Source of the DNA: Aphrocallistes beatrix
Taxonomy: Eukaryota; Porifera; Hexactinellida; Sceptrulophora; Aphrocallistidae
Direction of reading: 5' to 3'
Length of the DNA: 64,000 bases
NCBI GenBank assembly: GCA_963281255.1
Contig: OY725494.1
Location: 1,625,934 to 1,689,933 of the forward strand
Shown: in pieces, positions 23,367 to 36,394 of the stretch
How the letters are laid out: every line of letters starts with the position of its first letter
Position numbering within the stretch: the stretch's first letter is position 1
Translations under genes and position numbers: made by a program
The notes under the pieces: generated by a model
Databases searched by the model: none
What the model saw: the letters and a program-made list of their open reading frames with translations, nothing else
What the model was told of the DNA's origin: nothing

Positions 23367-23903
23367 TAATACATTAAGTAACATTAAAATGAAACTTAGA
23401 ATTCTATTTATGGGAGTGGCGGGAGAAACTTTAGTTGTCAAATTTAATATCCTGAATAGAACCCTACATGACTTGCAGTTAGACATCGAAATGTAGTCAG
23501 CAAAAGATTTCACTCAATAATTTGCAATCGTAAATACACAATTTGTTCTTTGACAAAACTACTAAACTTCTTCTAATCGTTTCGCTCTACATACATAGTA
23601 AGTATTATTATTGGTTTATCATCGATGTTGTGAAATTTTAATTTTCCTTTGATTATTGGTCACGACTTTTGGCTCTGATATCTAGATCGCCTGTTTCCTC
23701 ACATATTGAATTAACAATACCTATGCACTAATCATGTTCATGAATAGATATATGCGACATAATCTTAAGATATAGTAACACTTGAATTCAATAGGATTCT
23801 AACTCATATATTCAAATGTGACAGCGAAATCAGATTGTTCGCTTGTTCTCTTTGCACAAACTGTCGCTTCATTAATTTGATTAATATCTTGATAGCAATA
23901 ACC
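23367..23903. other. Intron sequence, no element recognised
   Basis: AT-rich; no gene or clear repeat boundary seen. The last 9 bases (GCAATAACC, 23895-23903) are repeated after the next element. Confidence 0.4.
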
Positions 23904-24968
23904 ATAGCCTACTCTAATAATGCCTCACAGTAGACTGAAAATCATGGACAAGGGATGAAGCAATAGCCGAATGGATTAATACACGATTAGCCTAAAATCG
24001 TTAACCATGTAGAATAGGCATTAAGAATGTATTACCAGCATATATAAACATGGTATCAAAGTACATATATTCGTTGGAGAAATTTCGATTAGTCATCATA
24101 TCATTGCGCAACAGGTCATTCTAATGACAATTTTAGCGATTTTCTGAGCAGTTTTATCCTTATTTCTAAATGGTATTAAGATGTGATTTTTGTGTTGAAC
24201 CAATATTAGTACGAGTTGATTTGAAAAATTTAGAATTTTCCAATGGAATGTTGTTACATTCCCGCGTTGCTATGGTAACGCATTTTGGTCGGTTTGTGCC
24301 ATTTCGTGCAAACTACAGTAACTAGGTCTTCAAATTTGATCGTGTTTGATAGGCAATGGACTATTTCCTATTAGGTGATAATACAACTTGAACTTCTAAA
24401 TTCAACGAATTTTGAGTTATGGGTTGACTTTAAGAATGTGACCAAAACACTAAATTGTCGCATAACTCTATAGTCTGTGAATTTAGAAGTTTAAATTGTA
24501 TTATTACCTAATAGGAAGTAGCCAATTGCCTATCAAATATGATCAGATTTGATGACCTAGTTCTCACAGTTTGCAGGATATGGCTCAAACTGATCAAAAT
24601 GCTTTACCATAGCAACGCGGGAATGCAACAACATTCCATTGAAAAATTCTAAATTTTTCAAATCAACTCGTACTAATCTTGATTCAATACAAAAATCACA
24701 CCTTAATACCATTTAGAAGTAGGCTTAAAACAGCTTAGAAAATTGGAAAAATAGTGCTTAAAATGACCTGTTGCGGAATGATATGATGACTAATCAAAAT
24801 TTTGACAAAGGATATATGTACTTTGATATCATGTTTATATACGCTGGTAATACATTCTTAATGCCTATTCTGCATGGTTAACGATTTTAGGCTAATCGTG
24901 TATTAATCCATTCGGTTATTACCGCATCCTTGGTTATTTTACTGTGAGGCATTATTAGAGTAGGCTAT
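23904..24968. mobile_element. FB-E foldback element, copy 1 (1,065 bp)
   Basis: Almost the whole element is one inverted repeat, arms about 520 bp around a centre near 24430. Outer ends are ATAGCCTACTCTAATAATGC and its complement. GCAATAACC flanks both sides, and comparison with the other copies puts the true target duplication at 7-8 bp. There is no coding sequence. Other copies: 43840-44902 and 29489-30538. A transcript would fold into a very long duplex. Confidence 0.88.
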
Positions 24969-25579
24969 GCAATAACCTAATCAATGCATGTTGTATATAA
25001 TTATGGATGAAGAATTGATCATGAATAAAAGGTTTAACAGTATATGTTAATATATTCTACTATATGCATCTTAGTACTTAGTATCAAAGCTGTGCTTAAC
25101 TCAGATCAAATCAACCTCAGGAATATACAGTCGATAAGCGTTCATTAGAACTGTCACAAAAGGAATAATTAATCGAATAAAAAAATATTTGAATTATTGA
25201 AAGTTGCAATTGCAATAAAACTATGTAGAACATTAAAATTGATGACAAAATTGAAGTATTAATTATAGATTATACGAGATTCTCTGAGAAATGTAGTTTA
25301 TCAACTTTGAAAATCAGAAATATATCAATACAGTAACAAATTAGTAGTTAAAGAAGTCCGTAATATACGAGTATGACAATATGACATTTTTATATTTTAA
25401 ATATTTCTATAGTATATTTATTGTACACTGTAATTTAATATTAACAATTGTATTTTTATAGTACAGTAGAGATTGGATACAGTGATATTAGATATAGTAA
25501 TATATTGGATCAGTGATAATTTTGTTCGGTTTGGGGTCCCCCACCCCAGTCAAAGACATTCCATACTAATTTTATTGAT
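24969..25579. other. Intron sequence, no element recognised
   Basis: AT-rich DNA; a short GATATAGTAATATATTGGAT-like repeat lies near 25480-25520. Nothing else seen. Confidence 0.4.
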
Positions 25580-25965
25580 ACATTGAGAATTTGACCAGAA
25601 TGCAATTTGGCATGAGTGAAAACTGTTATAACTTTGATAACTGACCCTCTTATGAAGTATAAATACTACAAGTTCGCTTAGCTTGCTTTCGCTGAGCAGC
25701 TTGCCGGCACTTTGTGTTCACCAGAGGTGTTCTTTAGGCTCCCATGCTCACAAGGATTAATTATAAGGTAGATAACATCTCTAAATATAAAAATTTTCGT
25801 CCGCCTCTGGTGAACACAAAGTGCTCGCCAGCCGCACAGCGGAAGCAAGCTAAGAGCTCTTGTAATATTTATACTTTTTCCATAAGAGGGTCAGTTATCA
25901 GAAGTTATAACAGTTTTCACTCGTGACAAATTACATTTTCAAATTCTCAAATTTTCGAGCCTAAA
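25580..25965. repeat. Foldback carrying Hel-A 3' ends in both arms
   Basis: Outer arms GAGTGAAAACTGTTATAACT (25616) and its complement (25900) enclose two inverted Hel-A 3' ends (25672 and 25863). The junction is centred near 25780. Both arms carry the Helitron at the same place, so the insertion came before the duplication or was copied across. Confidence 0.65.
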
Positions 25966-26533
25966 TACTGGGCCTTATTCTCAGAACGACCTAAATTTAA
26001 ATTAAACTTAAACAAGTAAATACTAAGTATTTACTTAGTCTTTTTGTTATACTTAGTATTTACTTATTTTTTGCTAAAACTAGTAAGTTGGTATTCACAG
26101 AAAAAAACAAAGTAGATACTTAGTTTTAGTTTTGGTTGAATATTTTACTTAGTATTTACTTAGTTTTTAACTTAAGAACAATACGATCCAATTTTATCGC
26201 AATTAGAACTCTATTTATTTGTTCAAGAGTCACCATTAGCTGTAGTATGGTTTTGCGACATTGATTTGATGCTTGTAAATACATCACAAAAATTGCTTTA
26301 TTACTCAACATTTTACGTAAACTTGAAGCTGCGAAATAATGAACATGTTACGAGTAGTACTATAAGTATGATAATTATTATGAATTCAATTTCGTTGAAT
26401 GGGTCAATGGGATTTGAGTCATTTGACCTATCTCTTAAATACCTTTTGATTGGCCAAACTATTAAATACTTAGTTTCTATGTCAAAATGAAACAAAAACT
26501 TGTGATTATTAAACTAAGTTAAAGGAATAAGTA

Positions 26534-27869
26534 CAGGGGCATTCAATAAATACTAATCACACCCCACCAAAAAAAAAATTAATTGTGTAAATTGGATGAT
26601 TTTTACTAAGAATGTTCAAAGTAATCTCCTTTATACTTTACAACAGAATTTAGCCTTTTAATCCAATTTTCAAACGTCTTCCTATACTCATCCTTGGGTA
26701 TGACTTCGAGGTATTGGAAAACTGCCCGACCAAGGCTCAGCCGATCTTCAAATTCGCGTCCAGAGAGGTGATCTTTTAGTTTTCTGAACAACCAGAAGTC
26801 ACATGGGGCTATATCAGGGGAGTAAGGTGGATGGAGGACTTCGTGCATACCCATATCTTTAATTTTCTGCCTGACAGCCAAGGTTTTATGTGGTCTGGCA
26901 TTATCATGCAAAATTTTGAGACCACGTGTTCCAGTCTTTGGACGACGCTTAAGGTACGATTTCTCAACCTCAGGTAACACCACATCAGCGTAGAATTGTC
27001 CAGTAAGTGTTTGGCCTTTGGGAACAGGGATCTGGGCTACAGGCCCTAGCCCATCGAAAAATATACAGTATAAGACCTTCGGGGCACGAAAGTCGGACAC
27101 GCAAACAGCTGGGGGCACCTCTCCTTTTTTCAGCCATACCCTACCATCTTGTTTTCTGATCGGTGGCTTGAATTGTATCCAAGTTTCATCCCCTGTTACT
27201 ATCTCTAATAACCGTCTTGGGTCACACCGTTCATAGATTCTGAGGTTTCCTTGGCCATTTCGAGTCTAGCGGCCTTTTGTGGAGAAGTCAGGCAATGTGG
27301 TACCCATCGCACTTGGACCTTCCTCAGTTCCAACTCTGACTTCAGAATCGCGTGTGCACTTCCCGTTGAAATGCCAGCGTTGTTAGCTACGTCCTCAACC
27401 GAAGAATGGGGGAAAGAGTCGACGTATTCCTTTACCTCACTCAATTTGTCACTGTTGGTCGCCAGTTTTGGTGCTCCAGGACGAGGGGCGTCTTGGACAG
27501 AGGCCCTGCCTTCCCTGAACAGGTTTACCCACCTTCTGACTGTCGAATATGATAGAGAATCTTCTCCACATATCATTGCCAGCTCCTCATAAATAGACTT
27601 TGCAGGGATTTCGAGAATAGTGCGAAATTTGACATACGTCCGTTGCTCAATTTCAGAGTAATTAGGACAAGAAGCCATGCAAAATATGATAGTCCAAAAT
27701 GTAGATATCTAAAATCACTGTTACTCGAGAAATAATGGAGTAATCAACTCCCTCTAAGTTTTGTTATAGAGTTAAAATATGGTTGTATATAATTGGATTG
27801 AGTTGACTGGGTTAGTAATACTCTTTCATTGAAATATATTTCGTGATTAGTATTTATTGAATGCCCCTG
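26534..27869 (-). mobile_element. mariner element 1 (1,336 bp), nearly intact
   Basis: TA target duplications flank identical 27-bp inverted ends (outer part CAGGGGCATTCAATAAATAC). Length and single transposase fit mariner. The perfect ends imply a recent insertion. Its decayed relative at 37100-37251 shares the end sequence. Confidence 0.95.
26606..27678 (-). pseudogene. mariner transposase, DD34D, one frameshift
   Basis: ATG at 27678 starts MASCPNYSEIEQRTYVKF. Two helix-turn-helix regions include SYSTVRRWVNLFREG. After TGDETWI (first Asp), LHDNARPH (second) and YSPDIAPCDFWLF (third) come with 34 residues between the second and third Asp, the mariner signature. The C-terminus is KGDYFEHS with stop at 26606. 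A single frame change near 27240 (MAKETSES, then YERCDPRR) breaks the frame. Everything else is intact. The enzyme cuts and pastes DNA at TA sites. Confidence 0.93.
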
Positions 27870-27886
27870 TAATAAATCAAGTAATA

Positions 27887-29335
27887 CGTGGGGCAATCGA
27901 AAAGTTCTAATCCTTAGTCTATATTTATTTTAACAGAAATATTTTATCTTAACTCTTAAGTCAGTTGTTTATTCATATACTTTCCTTATAAATTACAATT
28001 TATAGTTCAATTGTACTATTTTTATTTCAGTTATACTTCGTTAACCCGAGTACGTCCAGGAATGTTGAATTGAAAGTGAAAGTTAATTGAAAGTAAACTG
28101 AAAATGAAAGCTGGGTCATTTCTATTTATACCTTTGACCCCAAGTAATCCTCGGGTTAAACTTAGCTTGGTCTACTACATTGCACAAAATGGCTTCACCT
28201 GAATTCGATTCAGTACAATTTGAATGTCGTACCTATATTAAAATCCGTTCGAAAGTTGGTGAAACTCCAAAGAAAATTCATGATACTTTAGTGGCCTTAT
28301 ATGGATACGATACTATATCATATGCCACGGTAAAACGCTGGGCTCAACGTTTTAGAGATGGACGTCAGGCGATTGGGGATGACTATCGAGCTGGTAGACC
28401 AATTTCAGCATCAACTATTGAAAACATCGCTGAGATATACCGTCTTGTGAAGCAGGATGCAAGACTCACACTCAATGAGATAGCCACATATGTTGGCATT
28501 AGTTCGTCAATTGTTTTTGACATTTTGCATCACAATCTGAGGTTGCGCAAGCTTTGTGCACTTTGGATCCCACATTTCCTTACAGAGTCCCAAAAGGTCG
28601 CCAGGGTCCATTTCGCAAAAGAGATGCTAAAACGGTACAGCTCCGCTGATCGCAGACGACTGTATGAGATCTGTACCGGTGATAAAACATGGGTACATTT
28701 TACGAACCTTCAGGGAAGGAGCACAATAAGCAATGGGTAGCCAAAAATGACCTTCGTCCCACGAATTGTAAGCGGACACAGAGCGGCCAAAAGGTTCTTT
28801 ACACAATTTTCTTCGATGGACACGGTCCTGTACTCCAAATGCCTACTCCGAAAGGAAGGACCATTACAGGAAGCTATTATGCAAACGATCTACTTTCTCA
28901 ATTCTTTAGACATTATAAAAAATCAGACTAAGAACGGGAGCTCGTGGAGTAAAATTATTGCCGATAACGCCCCTACCCATACTTCGATGTGTTGTCAAAG
29001 GATAAATTAGCTGAATATGGAATAGAGGTCCTCCCACATCTACCATACAATCCTGATCTAGCACCATGTGACTTTTGGCTGTTTTCAATAATAAAAGATC
29101 ACTTGAGAGGGAATAGATTTCGAGATCGGAGCGAGCTGGGGACCTCAATATATCAGTATTTAAAACGCCTACCCCAAGAGTTGTTTATAGAAGCATTTTT
29201 TTCTTAGCTGGCGAGGTTGCAAAAGTGTATTAATGTAGATGGGCAGTATTTCGAACAATTGTAATACAATTTATGTTGCATTTATCTTTCAAGTAGAAAT
29301 TATTAACAAGGGATTAGAACTTTCCGATTGTCTCG
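27887..29335 (+). mobile_element. mariner element 2 (1,449 bp), decayed
   Basis: Imperfect inverted ends (CAATCGAAAAGTTCTAATCC left; CAATCGGAAAGTTCTAATCC right, on the complement) with TA on each side. It starts 17 bp after mariner 1 and lies in the opposite orientation. A different subfamily from element 1 by sequence. Confidence 0.85.
28180..29262 (+). pseudogene. mariner transposase 2, several frameshifts
   Basis: N-terminal helix-turn-helix (SYATVKRWAQRFRDG), TGDKTWVHF with the first Asp, IIADNAPTH with the second, YNPDLAPCDFWLF with the third. Frame changes near 28698 (one T lost), 28925 and 28990. A TGG-to-TAG change is likely at 29205-29207, after which LARLQKCINVDGQYFEQL completes the normal C-terminus at 29262. 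Inactive. The family is certain; exact start is the ATG at 28180 or the next one at 28189. Confidence 0.9.
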
Positions 29336-29488
29336 TAACTAAATATTTAGTCAAAACTAATTAAATACTAAGTAGTTCTTAAGTTCGTCGCATAAACTAA
29401 GTAATTACTTAGTATGGATTTAAGTATATGTATAGTTAAGAAAACTTATGAAAACTAAATAATAACTTAGATTAAGTTTAAGTTTAAT

Positions 29489-30538
29489 TCTAAGCTTACT
29501 GTACATAAGGGTTCACAGTACTTGACTAGGGATGCGGTAGAAGATGGTTGAACTAATACATGAGCTGCCTTAAATCATTAACAAAGCACAGTAGAGCTTA
29601 AGCATATATTACCAGCATATATAAATATGGTGTCAAAGTACCCATATCCGTTGTTAAAATTTAGATTAGTCACCATATGGTTCCGCAATAAGTTATATTT
29701 GAGACAAATTTGGTGATTATCAGAGGTCGTTTAAGGGCACTTCTAAGTGCTTTTATTATAAAGTTTTACGCATAGAACTGAGGTGTGAATGGGTTAATAC
29801 GAAAAATGGAATTTTTTAATAGAATGTTGCTAAATTCCAGTGTTTCTATGGAAACGTGTTTTGGTCATTTGGGGTTATATCTTGAAAACCGCGATAGCTA
29901 GACATTCAAATGTAATTCCATTTGATAGCCAATCGACTATTTCCAATTAAGTTATAATATAATTTCGACGTCTAAATTCAATGGTTTACGAGATATTCGA
30001 CAAATGAACAAATGTGGCCAATGTGATAAATTGTCTAATAACTCGTAAACCATTGAATTTAGACGTCGAAATTATATTATCACTTAATAGGAAATAGTGT
30101 ATTGGCTATCAAATGGAATTACATTTGTATAGCTAACGCGGTTCTCAGGATATAACTCCAACTGACCAAAACACGTTTCCATAGCAACATTCCATGAAAA
30201 AATTCCAAATTTTCGTATTAAACCCATTCACATCTCAGTTCTATGCGTAAAACTTTATAATAAAATCACTTAGAAGTGCCCTTAAACTACTCCTGAAAAT
30301 CACAAAATTTGTCACAAATATAACCTATTGCGCAACCATATGGTGACTAATCTAAATTTTAACAACGGATATGGGTACTTTGACACCATATTTATATATG
30401 CTGGTAATACATGCCTAAGCTCTACTGTGCTTTGTTCATGATTTAAGGTAGCTCATGTATTAATTCAACCATCTTCTAACGCATCCATAGTCACAAATCC
30501 GGAAGTTATTGTGAGGCCTTATATACAGTAGGCTATGG
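29489..30538. mobile_element. FB-E foldback element, copy 3
   Basis: Inverted arms around about 30015 (ATTTAGACGTCGAAATTATA on one side, its complement on the other). The right end TACAGTAGGCTATG matches the FB-E end; the left end is diverged. Flanks share GTTTAA. It lies in the right arm of the large foldback. Confidence 0.75.
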
Positions 30539-30585
30539 TTTAAGGTACTAAGTTTAAGTTTAAGTCGATCTGAGAATAAGGTCCC

Positions 30586-31306
30586 AGGTATGTAAGTTAT
30601 AGCCAATGATCCAAGGAATTTTGAAATTTCCACTATACCAATAAAAAATCCAATGAATAATATAAACTTTGAAACTACATATTTGAATGACATTTCATTT
30701 TGCATATATTTAAGGAGAAAACCACTGGTAGTATGTACAAACTCAACTTACAGAAACAAAGAGAAAATAAAGTATTCATATTACTACATTCCGAATTCTA
30801 AAAATATACAGTCAAAGTCCGGTAACTGGAACTCTGGCAAATCAAAATCTGTTCGAGATAGCGAATGCTCCAATTAACGGGTAGCTTCTATTTAATGTAA
30901 TGAAATGTTATTTTACTCAATTTGAGGAAACGGGAAAAAACTATGTTATGTAATCCCATGTTATGGTTTGTCTATGCAAATATATCCTATTTCTTTATAG
31001 AAGATATGAAACTAGCGAGCTAAAGCCGAGTTAAAAATAATGTCAAAATAATTTTTAAATGACTCATAAATATTTACAAAGTTTGAGTTAAAAGGTTGTC
31101 ATTTTCGGGGAAACAGAAATGGGTTTGAGATAAACGGCATTAAAGATAGGGAACGTTTTTTTATATGTAAATCGAATAGAAAAGTGCAGGAATAATAAAA
31201 AAATACATTAAAACAGAATAGAATCCAAACAAGGAAAATATCAGTTAGTAAAATGCATCCTTCAAAACATGTCAAAAGTCCAAGAAAGTCCAAGTTTTGG
31301 AAGACA
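30586..31306. other. Intron sequence, no element recognised
   Basis: AT-rich; overlapping short ORFs on both strands have no recognised motif. Confidence 0.4.
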
Positions 31307-33839
31307 ATTATTTGGCCCCATATTTCTGAAAAGCCGATTCTTAATACAATTCTCTTTGGAATTACTTAGAATTGGTGATATCAACTAATCATATATATTC
31401 TATGTTATCAAAATATCAGTTAAGAATCGCTATAGAAGGAAAGATTTCCCAAAACAGACCATCCGTTCGATAGTTATAACCAAATGATCACGCAGTAAGG
31501 AAAAAATTTCCTATGGGCATAAGGAGCACCGGGCCACAGATATTTCATGGTGCGATTCTCCAGGTTCTCTGGATTTTTTCGAGCTCCCTTCCTATGGATT
31601 TTTTCTAGAACTCTAAGATCTTAAATAGCGCTCCAACATTTTCAATTAGTACCCCAGATTATCTATCCTTTGGGCCGACTGACACAATTTTAATGACATT
31701 TTTTCCAACATGTTGATAAATATCGATCTTGGTTTACATCTATATTTATGAAACATAGCTGCTCTAGAGAGGATCAAACGATAATGAAGAGAGGTGCAGA
31801 AAATTGAATTAATAGAGTCTGAGTTCAAATATACGTATGCAAGGAACGCGATCATTTTTCTTTGTGCTGTTGATGTTTGTATTAGTACTTTCTGTCTACA
31901 ATCCCTATTGGCGACAGAGAGCAAATTATAATGACTCATACGACTTACGTTTTTAAAATATCGATTATGCTCAATTACTGTTCAAAAATTAAAACATTGC
32001 ATTAAATATAATATAGCGATATAAATTTCATGAATTCTTCTCTAAATATAATTACGACAATATACATGTCATTAACGCAAGCAATTCTGCTCCAGATCAT
32101 AATCTAGTGGGTTCAAGAAAAATGTCAAGTTCGAAAATAACTTTTTTCTCCTGATATAGTTAATTATAATTTCAAAATAGTAAAATATGATTATTTCTTT
32201 TGGTTTAAATACTGGTAATCATCAATCAGAACAACAATTGTTAATGTATAATCACATTCTTTGGATTTTTCTCTTCTTTCTAAACACACAAACATTGATG
32301 ATCCACGTGAGCAAATATATCCAGAAATATTGGCAATTGGATTGCAGAATAATTGAAATAATCCTTAAAATTTTCAAGTTAAACGAAATGTCGGATGTTG
32401 GATCAACTTGTGTAAGTATAATACATTTGCAAAATTTGTTGCAGATATTTTGGATCACCCAGTATAACTTAAGTCATTATTAAATTGGGTTCTGTAAAGA
32501 TAAAATTGAATTCACAACATCAATACAAAAACAATATCATATTTGGAAAATAACTTCCTGTAAAGGTTAAACCGGATTGGCGATGAATATTGGTACGGCC
32601 ATGACCGGAACAACATATTCCACCGGTTCGGTCAAAGATATTAGTTCAGCCATGACCGGATCAAGTTGACTAATCAAAAATTGTTCCGGCCAGTTTCAAA
32701 AGATAGTTTCATTCTGGGTCTAAAGTTGAAAACAAAGCAGCATGGAACATTCCAAAACACAGGATGTAAAAATTGATTGCAACATGCTTACATACCAGGA
32801 CAACTTTGTACATTAAAGGTTGTAGCGTGAATGATAGGCCTAAAAATTTGAGAGAGACGAAATCAACTATACTTCAATGAAATTTATGCAATCCAATTCT
32901 TAACGCTGAGGGGAGGAAGCGTGTCGTTAACAATCACTCCTACTATCGATGTTTTTGATTACGAGAAACAGCGAGCAGCAAAACTATTAGTTAGTGGAAA
33001 CAAAGAGATTAAATTGCTAGATTTAATACCAACTTATATTATGCGATTATTCATAATTATCGCACGAATGATCTTAATTTCGAGTATTGAAAATAGCTGT
33101 AATGTTATTGCTATTATATAACTTCAATTATAACGAAAAATATTCGAGGAAAAGGAAATATGTGAACAGCGAGGGCTGCTTATAAATAGCAAAAATGAAA
33201 GCGAAAGTGCTGTATCTCAGGTTGTCAAATAGTAAGCAACGAGCATGCTATGTTGCAGTTTAGAGAGTATTGCGAACTATTCCTATTAATATATAACGAA
33301 AATGACATCATATCCACCAAAAACCAAAAAGCTCAAAATAAAAATCATAAGATCTAACAAATCAATAATAAACGCAAAAGTACTTTCTCGAAATTTAGAC
33401 GTTATTTTGACTCGATTCTGAAAATTGTTCTTTTGAGAAATTTCAAAAACATCTTTCTATTTTGGCGATTTTCTACTTTTGACAAGGGCTATCTCATAAA
33501 AATCGGTTTTCCCTCTAAATATAGAATTATCAAGGTATGGGAAAATACTATTTCTGCAGTCTTTAATCGCAAAAGCTAAGCTCTCAAACATAGTTTTAAA
33601 GTAATGGAATTTCAATAGACTGCAACAAGGGGAAATAGGGTGTACTGCGCGATCATTTGGTTAAAACTGTCGAACGGATAGTCTGTTTAGAAAAATATTT
33701 TCTTCCATGTATATAGCGAGTATTACCTGATATTTTGCTAACATAGAATATCTATATTTATTTGATAACACCAATTCTAAGTAATTCCAAAGAGAATTGT
33801 ATTAATAATCGGCTTTTCAGAAATATGGGGCCAAATAAT
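31307..33839. mobile_element. Foldback element of 2.5 kb
   Basis: Ends ATTATTTGGCCCC / GGGGCCAAATAAT, with inverted arms of about 200 bp (ATGATCACGCAGTA at 31485 against TACTGCGCGATCAT at 33643). The interior includes three short ORFs without recognised motifs and a repeated GCCATGACCGGA near 32600-32660. No target duplication was found. Confidence 0.65.
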
Positions 33840-33844
33840 AGTTC

Positions 33845-34205
33845 ACGTTAATTAATTATAAGCTAGATATCATTTCGAAATGCGCCTGTCTTATTGTTAT
33901 AATCGATATCAGTCGATAAAAAACAAAACTTGTCAATTTTTCAATTTTTGATACGTAATGATGAATTCACGACAAAGTGATAAGTCATCATCTTTTGATG
34001 AAATTCCTATCATATTTGAGATATAGCAACATACACATTCTGTCAAAATTTCAGCTTTCTATCCCCTAAAATGGCTGAGTTATAGTCGAAAAACTGAAAT
34101 TTCTAGTAATAAAAAGGTGACAATGACGTAATAATTCCATGATGAGACGACATTGTGTCTGATGATAGAACTTAGTTTAGCCATATCCAAAAGACTCGCA
34201 TATGC
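33845..34205 (-). mobile_element. Hel-A fragment, minus strand
   Basis: Contains the Hel-A body (CCTAAAATGGCTGAGTTATAG, TGACGTAA) but neither terminus; bounded by the foldback on the left and a small MITE on the right. Confidence 0.65.
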
Positions 34206-34215
34206 AATGTACGAC

Positions 34216-34406
34216 CAGGGTTTCATTTAAACATTGACTCAAGGGATGGCAAAATTTGGGTTTTGAGGAATAAGGGGTGGCGAGGCCGTAACTGCGTGAG
34301 ATAGGGTTGTCTGGGAGCATCCTCCCCCTGGAAATGTCAAGGGATGGCGAATGAGATCCAAGGGATGGCGGGAGCCATCCCTCGCCATCCCCTAAATGAA
34401 ACCCTG
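34216..34406. mobile_element. 191-bp MITE with CAGGGTTTCATTTA ends
   Basis: 14-bp inverted ends; ACGAC flanks both sides (34211-34215 and 34407-34411). The interior repeats AAGGGATGGCGA-like words. Superfamily uncertain, as a 5-bp duplication is not typical of hAT. Confidence 0.65.
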
Positions 34407-34473
34407 ACGACATTTTTCTCTTGCCCGATGGTACGCCGTTATATTCAATCTTCACTGTATATGTGTCTGACGA

Positions 34474-35399
34474 TCAGTAATATATCTTGTTACCATTGCT
34501 GTCGATCACTTTTTGACACCTTTTCGGCATTGAAGACCAGTAAAGTCCCAAAAATTCCGGGGTTATGGAATCCCATATGACAGAAATCCGATCTTTATGA
34601 TTATGTTCTTGGTTGATCTCTACTAAGGTTACGCTTTATCCATCCGAATAGATTCTCTATTGGGTTGATATCAGGACTCTGACTAGCCCAACCAAAGTGT
34701 TTTGAGGCATATTTTGCTGCATCCAACCCCTTTCCTTCTTGCAAGTGTGTTTGGGATCATTATCCTGTACCAAAAACCAATTTCTTTAATGAAAAACATT
34801 TGCTTGCGCCAGTAAATGAACCACTAGAATATTCACAAAGAATTCACCGTTCATATTGTGTTCGAAAATACAGAGTGGAAATGTCCCCATCTAAGAAAAT
34901 CCGGCCCAAATGTTGATCTTATCACTATACTTAACAGTGGGGACAACTCTGAATTCACTTTTCTTAGTCCACATCCTCACTGAGCCACCAAAAAGCCAAA
35001 AGGATGCTTCATCCGCGAAAATTGCTTGATTCCACGGTCTGTCTATATTAGTTCTTGCCCAATCTAGACGTTTGATACGATTAGTCCAGACAACATGTGA
35101 ACAAGAACGGGCTTTGAATAATCTAACTTTTTAAGACAACGATGGATGCTTGTTTTGCTAGCTGAACAAGGTAACTTCGATGAAATTTCGCGAATGAAGA
35201 CCTTTGGATCATCTCTGATTTGTTTAACCACACTTTTCTTAATCGCCTGATAGACTATAGCCGGTCTTCCTGTCCCACGATGGTGATCTAGTGACTGTTG
35301 TTCTGAAATTCGGCGAATTATACGGTAGACTATCGCTAAAGAAACATCGAGTGCTCGCCTAATTTATTTCGGGTTGTATATCTTTGAAACTTGAGACAT
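34474..35399 (-). pseudogene. Tc1-like transposase, broken
   Basis: From ATG 35399: MSQVSKIY, then a helix-turn-helix region with HHRGTGRPA (GRPR-like box) and ASKTSIHRCLKK. A shift near 35100 leads to AIFADEASFWLFGGS (first Asp), QDNDPKHT (second Asp) and SQSPDINPIENLFGWIKR (Glu of the DDE triad), ending NKIYY at 34474. Stops near 35365 and 34893 and further shifts make it dead. The longest intact stretches are under 90 codons. A deletion derivative of the same element lies at 45102-45642. Confidence 0.85.
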
Positions 35400-35569
35400 C
35401 TCAATAACTAGTGAATCTAAGCTCTTTAGAAATTCACAACAAACAAACATTAGTCAGATAGTGCTAGTAATGATGACGCATCACATATTTTTTGTAGAGT
35501 TCATGTATACTCATACTTCCAAAGTTGTAATTAGATATTCTTAGACTGTAATATTTACTATATTTACTA

Positions 35570-36296
35570 CAGGGTGGGGTATAGGTTCTGTCCCCAACAT
35601 TATTGTGCATATTTTTTTCATTACCTCTAATGATTAGATTAGATACTGTAGATAGAATACTGAACGATTTTGTGAGAATTTCCTCAATCAAGAACCTCGA
35701 AATACAATTTGCAGGACAAAGTTTGCAAAGAATAAATGTGTCGTGTGTTGCAACTAAAATCGAGAATATGGGTCAACTGCTTCCCTAACTATCTCTTCAG
35801 CATCGATAATCGGGGATGGATTAGCGCCCGAAATCTTTGTTAAACATTATCAAAGAAATTCATTAAACTTAGTCGAATCGAAAAAGGAAGAAATTCAATT
35901 ACGAGTTGAAATCTGCAAATGACACCATTTTTCAACTACTATAATATCAGAACCAAAGGATTGCCAAATCTCTAGATCTGAATCTAATTTATCACTACAA
36001 CTTTTGTATTTTTAATGGGAATGTCAGATCCAAATTTCTCCAGAATGTAGGGAGTCTAGAGAGGGAAAATTAAGCAGTGGGACCTATAATCTCGATTTTA
36101 GCAGCGGCACGTGACATATTTCTTCACAAAGTTTGTCCTGCAAGATTCCTAGTTCAAGGATCTATATTGGATAAACTTTCACAACATTGTTTAGAATATT
36201 CTATCTACAATATCTAATCATTATAATAATTAAGACTATGAGGGTGGTGGAAAGAATAGACCCAATTATGCTGGGAAGAGCTTTTGTCCCAGCCTG
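35570..36296. mobile_element. Foldback MITE with TA target site (727 bp)
   Basis: TA flanks ends CAGGGTGGGGTATAGGTTCT and a similar inverted right end (CAGGCTGGGACAAAAG on the complement). Inner parts are also inverted copies (ATCGAGAAT / ATCTCGAT; TTTGCAGGACAAAGTTTG / CAAAGTTTGTCCTGCAAG), so the element is close to a full palindrome. Confidence 0.75.
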
Positions 36297-36394
36297 TATT
36301 TCAAGCATATATGCAAATGATATTTAAGTCATGGCATGGCTGTACTACAGAGCTTCAAAAAGTCCACATCCCAAATCTGTACCTCAAATGATAG

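Larger units (their letters stand above)
25969..30585. mobile_element. Large foldback element hosting two mariners and FB-E copy 3
   Basis: Ends match in inverted orientation: GGGCCTTATTCTCAGAACGAC at 25969 and the complement of GGGACCTTATTCTCAGATCG at 30585. The arms are made of ACTTAGTATTTACTTA-like words (26000-26530; 29340-29480 plus 30540-30585). Both mariners and the FB-E copy lie inside, so they inserted later. Confidence 0.6.

Noticed and set aside
27251-27592. 113-codon plus-strand ORF
   Set aside because: Antisense of the mariner 1 transposase; no motif of its own.
31646-33121. ORFs within the 2.5-kb foldback as a transposase
   Set aside because: No catalytic block or helix-turn-helix recognised; all are under 100 codons.
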